Shown in pieces: positions 60,907 through 64,000 of a stretch of DNA of 64,000 nucleotides. This DNA is from Chloroflexota bacterium (lineage in GTDB: Bacteria > Chloroflexota > Anaerolineae > UBA7937 > B3-Chlor), in contig JAUVXJ010000002.1 in the NCBI GenBank assembly GCA_030603665.1, positions 1 to 64,000 of the forward strand, written 5' to 3'. The translations under genes were made by a program, and so were the position numbers. How positions within the stretch are numbered: the stretch's first letter is position 1; each line of letters starts with the position of its first letter. The notes below the pieces were generated by a model that did not search any database, was not told the origin of the DNA, and saw only the letters and a program-made list of their open reading frames with translations.

Positions 60907-62898
60907 ATGGCAGAAAGCGGTAAGACCATAAATCCAGCGGCGGAAGCCATGCTGGGGAAGGCTGCGGAAACGGGCGTTTCCACGGCTTTCAGCCGTGTAG
61001 ACGAAATGAAGCCCTGTCCCATCGGTGCCCAGGGTCTCTGCTGCAAGAACTGCGCCATGGGACCCTGTCGCCTAACCAAGGAGGGGCAGGTGGGTATCTG
61101 TGGAGCCACCGTCGAGACTGTGGCTGCCAGGAACCTGGCCCGGGCCATTGCAGCGGGGGCCGCAGCACACTCCGATCATGGTCGGGATCTGTGCTTCGTG
61201 CTGCACGGTGCCGCCACGGGCGAAGCTCCCGGCTATCAGATCAGAGACGAGTTCAAGCTGAGGGCAGTCGCGGCAGATCTTGGGATCGAGACCGATGGCC
61301 GCGAAAAAGAGGAAATCGGCGTTGACGTGGCAGAGGCGGCGCTAGCCCAGTTCGGGAAGCAGACAGGAGAACTCGCCTACCTGACGCGCGCGCCCAAGAA
61401 GCGACAGGAGATCTGGAGAGATCTGGGTATCGCGCCGCGCGGCATCGACCGTGAGATCGTCGAGATAATGCACCGGACCGTGGTGGGCAACGATCAGGAT
61501 GCGGAACATATCCTCGATCAAGGCATGCGCGCCGCCCTGGGCGACGGATGGGGCGGCTCAATGCTCGGCACCGACCTGTCTGACATCCTGTTCGGCACCC
61601 CGAGCCCTCTGGTTACCCAAGTGAACCTGGGTGTTCTCAAAGAGGATGAAGTCAACATCATCGTCCATGGTCATGAGCCAACGCTCTCGGAGATGATCGT
61701 GGCGGCTGTCAGGGACCCTGAGATGATCGAGTACGCCAAGTCCAAGGGTGCCGAAGGCATCACCCTTGCCGGCATCTGCTGCACCTCCAACGAGACACTC
61801 ATGCGACAGGGCGTACCGTCCGCTGGCAACTTCCTGGATCAGGAACTGGCCGTCCTAACCGGAGCGGTAGAGGCCATGGTGGTCGATATCCAGTGCATCT
61901 TCCAGGGCCTGGTAGGAGTGGCCGCGGATTTCCACACCCATGTCATCACGACGTCTCCCAAGGCGAAGATTACCGGCGCCACGCACATGGAATTTGACGA
62001 GCAGCACGCGCCTGAGATCGCCAGGGAGATCGTGAAAAAGGCGGTGGACAACTACCCCAACCGCGGAGCGACATACATTCCGCAGGGCCAGGAGAACATG
62101 GTGCCTGGATTCTCCCACGAGTACATCCGCTACATGCTGGGCGGCTACTACCGCGGCTCCCTCCGTCCCCTCAACGACGCTATCGCCTCCGGTAGACTCA
62201 GAGGCGTGGCCGGGGTGGTAGGCTGCAACAACCCCAGGGTCGTCCACGACGAGGCCCACTTCGACATAGTCAAGGACTTTCTCAAGAACGACGTGCTCGT
62301 TGTGCAGACCGGTTGTGGAGCCATATGCAACGCCAAGTATGGCCTTCTCCAGGGTGAAGCTCTAGAGCACGCTGGGCCAGGTCTCAGAGAGATCTGCGAG
62401 ACTGTAGGCATACCGCCGATTCTGCACATGGGCTCCTGCGTGGACAACAGCCGCATCCTCACGGTCTTGGCTGAGATGGCAACCGAGGGCGGCCTGGGAG
62501 AGGATATCTCCGATATCCCCGGCGTGGGCATAGCTCCGGAATGGATGAGTGAGAAGGCACTGTCCATCGGGACCTACTTCGTGGCCTCGGGAGTGTATGT
62601 TCTCTTCGGCGTCAAGTCGCCCATTGAAGGCAGCGAAGCTGTCACCAACCTCGTCGGCCAAAGATGGGAAGAGAAGACTGGCGGGAAGTTGGAGTTCGAG
62701 CCAGATCCAGCGGAGATCGTGAGGAAGTCGCTGGAGCACATCGACAAGAAGCGAGCTGCACTCGGCCTGCCTGAGTATGATCCAACTCGTTTTGGACAGA
62801 GCGGGGATCGCCGCTTCAGCGCATGGCTGAAGGCTCGAGCCGAGGACGCCGAAGTCAGCCCATATAGCATAGCCAGCGTGTCCGTAGAAGAGGCCTAA
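60907..62898 (+). CDS. cooS: Carbon monoxide dehydrogenase catalytic subunit
   Basis: The 663-residue Ni-Fe CODH has the N-terminal B/D-cluster Cys pattern (CPIGAQGLCCKNCAMGPCRL), C-cluster residues in IIVHGHEPTLSEM, VDIQCIFQG, VVGCNNPRV, VQTGCGAICNAKY and MGSCVDNSR, and the family ending APEWMSEKALSIGTYFVASG. It reduces CO2 to CO for acetyl-CoA synthase (or oxidises CO). GAGGAG precedes the ATG. acsB follows by 15 bp. Confidence 0.97.
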   Translation: MAESGKTINPAAEAMLGKAAETGVSTAFSRVDEMKPCPIGAQGLCCKNCAMGPCRLTKEGQVGICGATVETVAARNLARAIAAGAAAHSDHGRDLCFVLHGAATGEAPGYQIRDEFKLRAVAADLGIETDGREKEEIGVDVAEAALAQFGKQTGELAYLTRAPKKRQEIWRDLGIAPRGIDREIVEIMHRTVVGNDQDAEHILDQGMRAALGDGWGGSMLGTDLSDILFGTPSPLVTQVNLGVLKEDEVNIIVHGHEPTLSEMIVAAVRDPEMIEYAKSKGAEGITLAGICCTSNETLMRQGVPSAGNFLDQELAVLTGAVEAMVVDIQCIFQGLVGVAADFHTHVITTSPKAKITGATHMEFDEQHAPEIAREIVKKAVDNYPNRGATYIPQGQENMVPGFSHEYIRYMLGGYYRGSLRPLNDAIASGRLRGVAGVVGCNNPRVVHDEAHFDIVKDFLKNDVLVVQTGCGAICNAKYGLLQGEALEHAGPGLREICETVGIPPILHMGSCVDNSRILTVLAEMATEGGLGEDISDIPGVGIAPEWMSEKALSIGTYFVASGVYVLFGVKSPIEGSEAVTNLVGQRWEEKTGGKLEFEPDPAEIVRKSLEHIDKKRAALGLPEYDPTRFGQSGDRRFSAWLKARAEDAEVSPYSIASVSVEEA

Positions 62899-62913
62899 GG
62901 AGGATATGAACCG

Positions 62914-64000
62914 ATGTCGAGATACATAGCCAGTGCCGCCATCCGTGGCGCCAACAACATAGTCGAGGAGGCCGACCAGCTACTGCAGAAGGCTCTGGCC
63001 GAAAAGGGGCCTGATGCCCCTGTGCAGTTCCCCAACACGGCCTACTATCTGCCCGTGATCTACGGCTTCACAGAGATTCAGGTCTCCAAGCTCGGGGATT
63101 TGCTCCCAGTGATCGAACACGCCAGGCAGCTACTGCACCCTGTACCCAGGGGCAAGCTCTGGACTCCATACCTGGGTGAGGCACTCGATTCCGGAATGGC
63201 CACTCTCTTCGCCGAGGAAGCCATTATGGGGATCAAGTACAGCCTCGGTGATCAGCCCGAGAAGCTTGATGGATACCCTGGCCTGGTGACCGCAGCCGGG
63301 GAAGGGTACTGCAACGGTCCCATCGACGACGTCCAGCTGCGTGCGTGGGGGATCCAGCTTGTGGACGGGCGCATGCCAGGCTTCTGCGCCCTCATCGGTT
63401 GCGCCAAGTCCAACGAGGTGGCAGTGCAACTCGTGCGCGAGCTACAGCGCCGGAACATCCTCGTCTTTCTCAGTGGGAACGTGAATGGCCGTAGCATCAT
63501 CCACCAACTGCTGGAAGAAGATGTCGAGATGGGGTATGACACCTACATCATCCCCTTTGGCACCGACACGATCAGCACGATCTATCCCCTGGGTTTCGCC
63601 ACTCGTTCAGGGCTCACCTTCGGAGGACTGAAGGCGGGTCAGGCCAGGGAGAACTTGATATACAACAAGTTCCGCGTCTTCGCCATGGCGTTGGCGCTCG
63701 GTGAGATAGATGACCTCAAGTACGCAACTGCGGCGGGGGCCATCAACTACGGCTTCCCCGCCATTGCTGACACCGTCATACCCGAGATCCTGCCCACCGG
63801 CGTGACCGAGTTCGAGCACGTCGTATCCATGCCCTTTGATGATATAGACGGTAAAGACGACCTGGAGCGCGCCGAGAAACTGATCCAGAAGTGCATCGAA
63901 ATCCGCGGCGTTAAGGTCCAGATCGCGGAGATTCCCATCCCCGTCCCCTATGGCTCTGCGTTCGAGGGAGAACGAGTCCGCAAGGATGACATGCGCGTCG
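62914..64000 (+). CDS. acsB: Acetyl-CoA synthase beta subunit (CODH/ACS complex), N-terminal part
   Basis: The frame is open to the right edge (362 codons seen), so the gene is cut by the window; the A-cluster domain is not included. The visible part is the AcsB N-terminal domain (SRYIASAAIRGANNIVEEAD, FPNTAYYLPVIYGFTEIQ, GPIDDVQLRAWGIQLVDG, MPGFCALIGCAKSNE). AAGGAGG lies 10 bases before ATG 62914. It joins methyl, CO and CoA into acetyl-CoA with the CooS partner encoded upstream. Confidence 0.95.
   Translation, partial: MSRYIASAAIRGANNIVEEADQLLQKALAEKGPDAPVQFPNTAYYLPVIYGFTEIQVSKLGDLLPVIEHARQLLHPVPRGKLWTPYLGEALDSGMATLFAEEAIMGIKYSLGDQPEKLDGYPGLVTAAGEGYCNGPIDDVQLRAWGIQLVDGRMPGFCALIGCAKSNEVAVQLVRELQRRNILVFLSGNVNGRSIIHQLLEEDVEMGYDTYIIPFGTDTISTIYPLGFATRSGLTFGGLKAGQARENLIYNKFRVFAMALALGEIDDLKYATAAGAINYGFPAIADTVIPEILPTGVTEFEHVVSMPFDDIDGKDDLERAEKLIQKCIEIRGVKVQIAEIPIPVPYGSAFEGERVRKDDMRV

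Noticed and set aside
1-64000. CRISPR array or integron-like repeats
   Set aside because: No evenly spaced direct repeats were seen; the repeated signals are protein-coding TPR, LysM or Pro-rich linkers.

Overview
The window reads as a chromosomal segment (GC-rich, about 57-58% by eye) of a member of the Chloroflexota, probably Anaerolineae-like. The clues are Thr/Pro-rich lipoproteins, FPETGH-repeat/SH3b proteins, many LysM proteins, an LCP ligase, a SepIVA-like coiled coil, and Wood-Ljungdahl genes (fhs, cooS, acsB) that point to an anaerobe. Taxonomy is inference; there is no rRNA in the window.

Layout. (1) 1-580: the tail of a DDE/integrase-type transposase with a pair of terminal repeats. 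(2) 0.7-8.8 kb: surface and envelope genes: a GATase-like lipoprotein with a broken triad, a subtilase, a PP2C-like membrane beta-propeller, an FPETGH/SH3b protein, an LCP protein and an MPQTG-tailed protein. (3) 8.9-34.1 kb: a nearly gap-free minus-strand run. From its 5' end it encodes a receiver, a 2-TM protein, a giant NACHT-TPR STAND NTPase, a TPR/C25 caspase-fold protease, a double glycoside-hydrolase barrel protein, a SepIVA-like coiled coil, an MraZ-like protein, an amidase, a divergent FtsZ, LysM proteins, and a GH-SpoIID-GH protein. (4) 34.1-42.5 kb: its apparent regulators: an NtrC-type sigma-54 activator, two histidine kinases and sigma-54 itself (rpoN). A consensus sigma-54 promoter lies just upstream of the receiver gene, with candidate activator sites further upstream. 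(5) 42.9-49.8 kb: a catabolic operon with three M24-fold enzymes, a glutamate-mutase-like B12 enzyme and a zinc dehydrogenase; divergent from it, 51.1-53.2 kb, an ornithine-cyclodeaminase-like gene and a branched-chain aminotransferase. (6) 53.3-58.3 kb: tRNA-Lys, a LuxR-TM-Kelch protein, an AAA+ ATPase, UV endonuclease and a small nuclease-like protein. (7) 58.3-64 kb: fhs, a small HMA-like protein, cooS and the start of acsB.

The most unusual part is regions 3-4. A self-contained sigma-54 circuit (sensor kinases, NtrC activator, dedicated RpoN) appears to control a STAND NTPase plus caspase-fold protease. The same transcription unit continues into division and wall-remodelling genes. Several of those lack hallmark catalytic residues (FtsZ T7 loop, MraZ DXXXR motifs, alternating glycosidase glutamates). 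I read this as a candidate regulated cell-fate, lysis or differentiation locus not matching any system I know; the function is inference, while the gene order, motifs and promoter are visible in the sequence.
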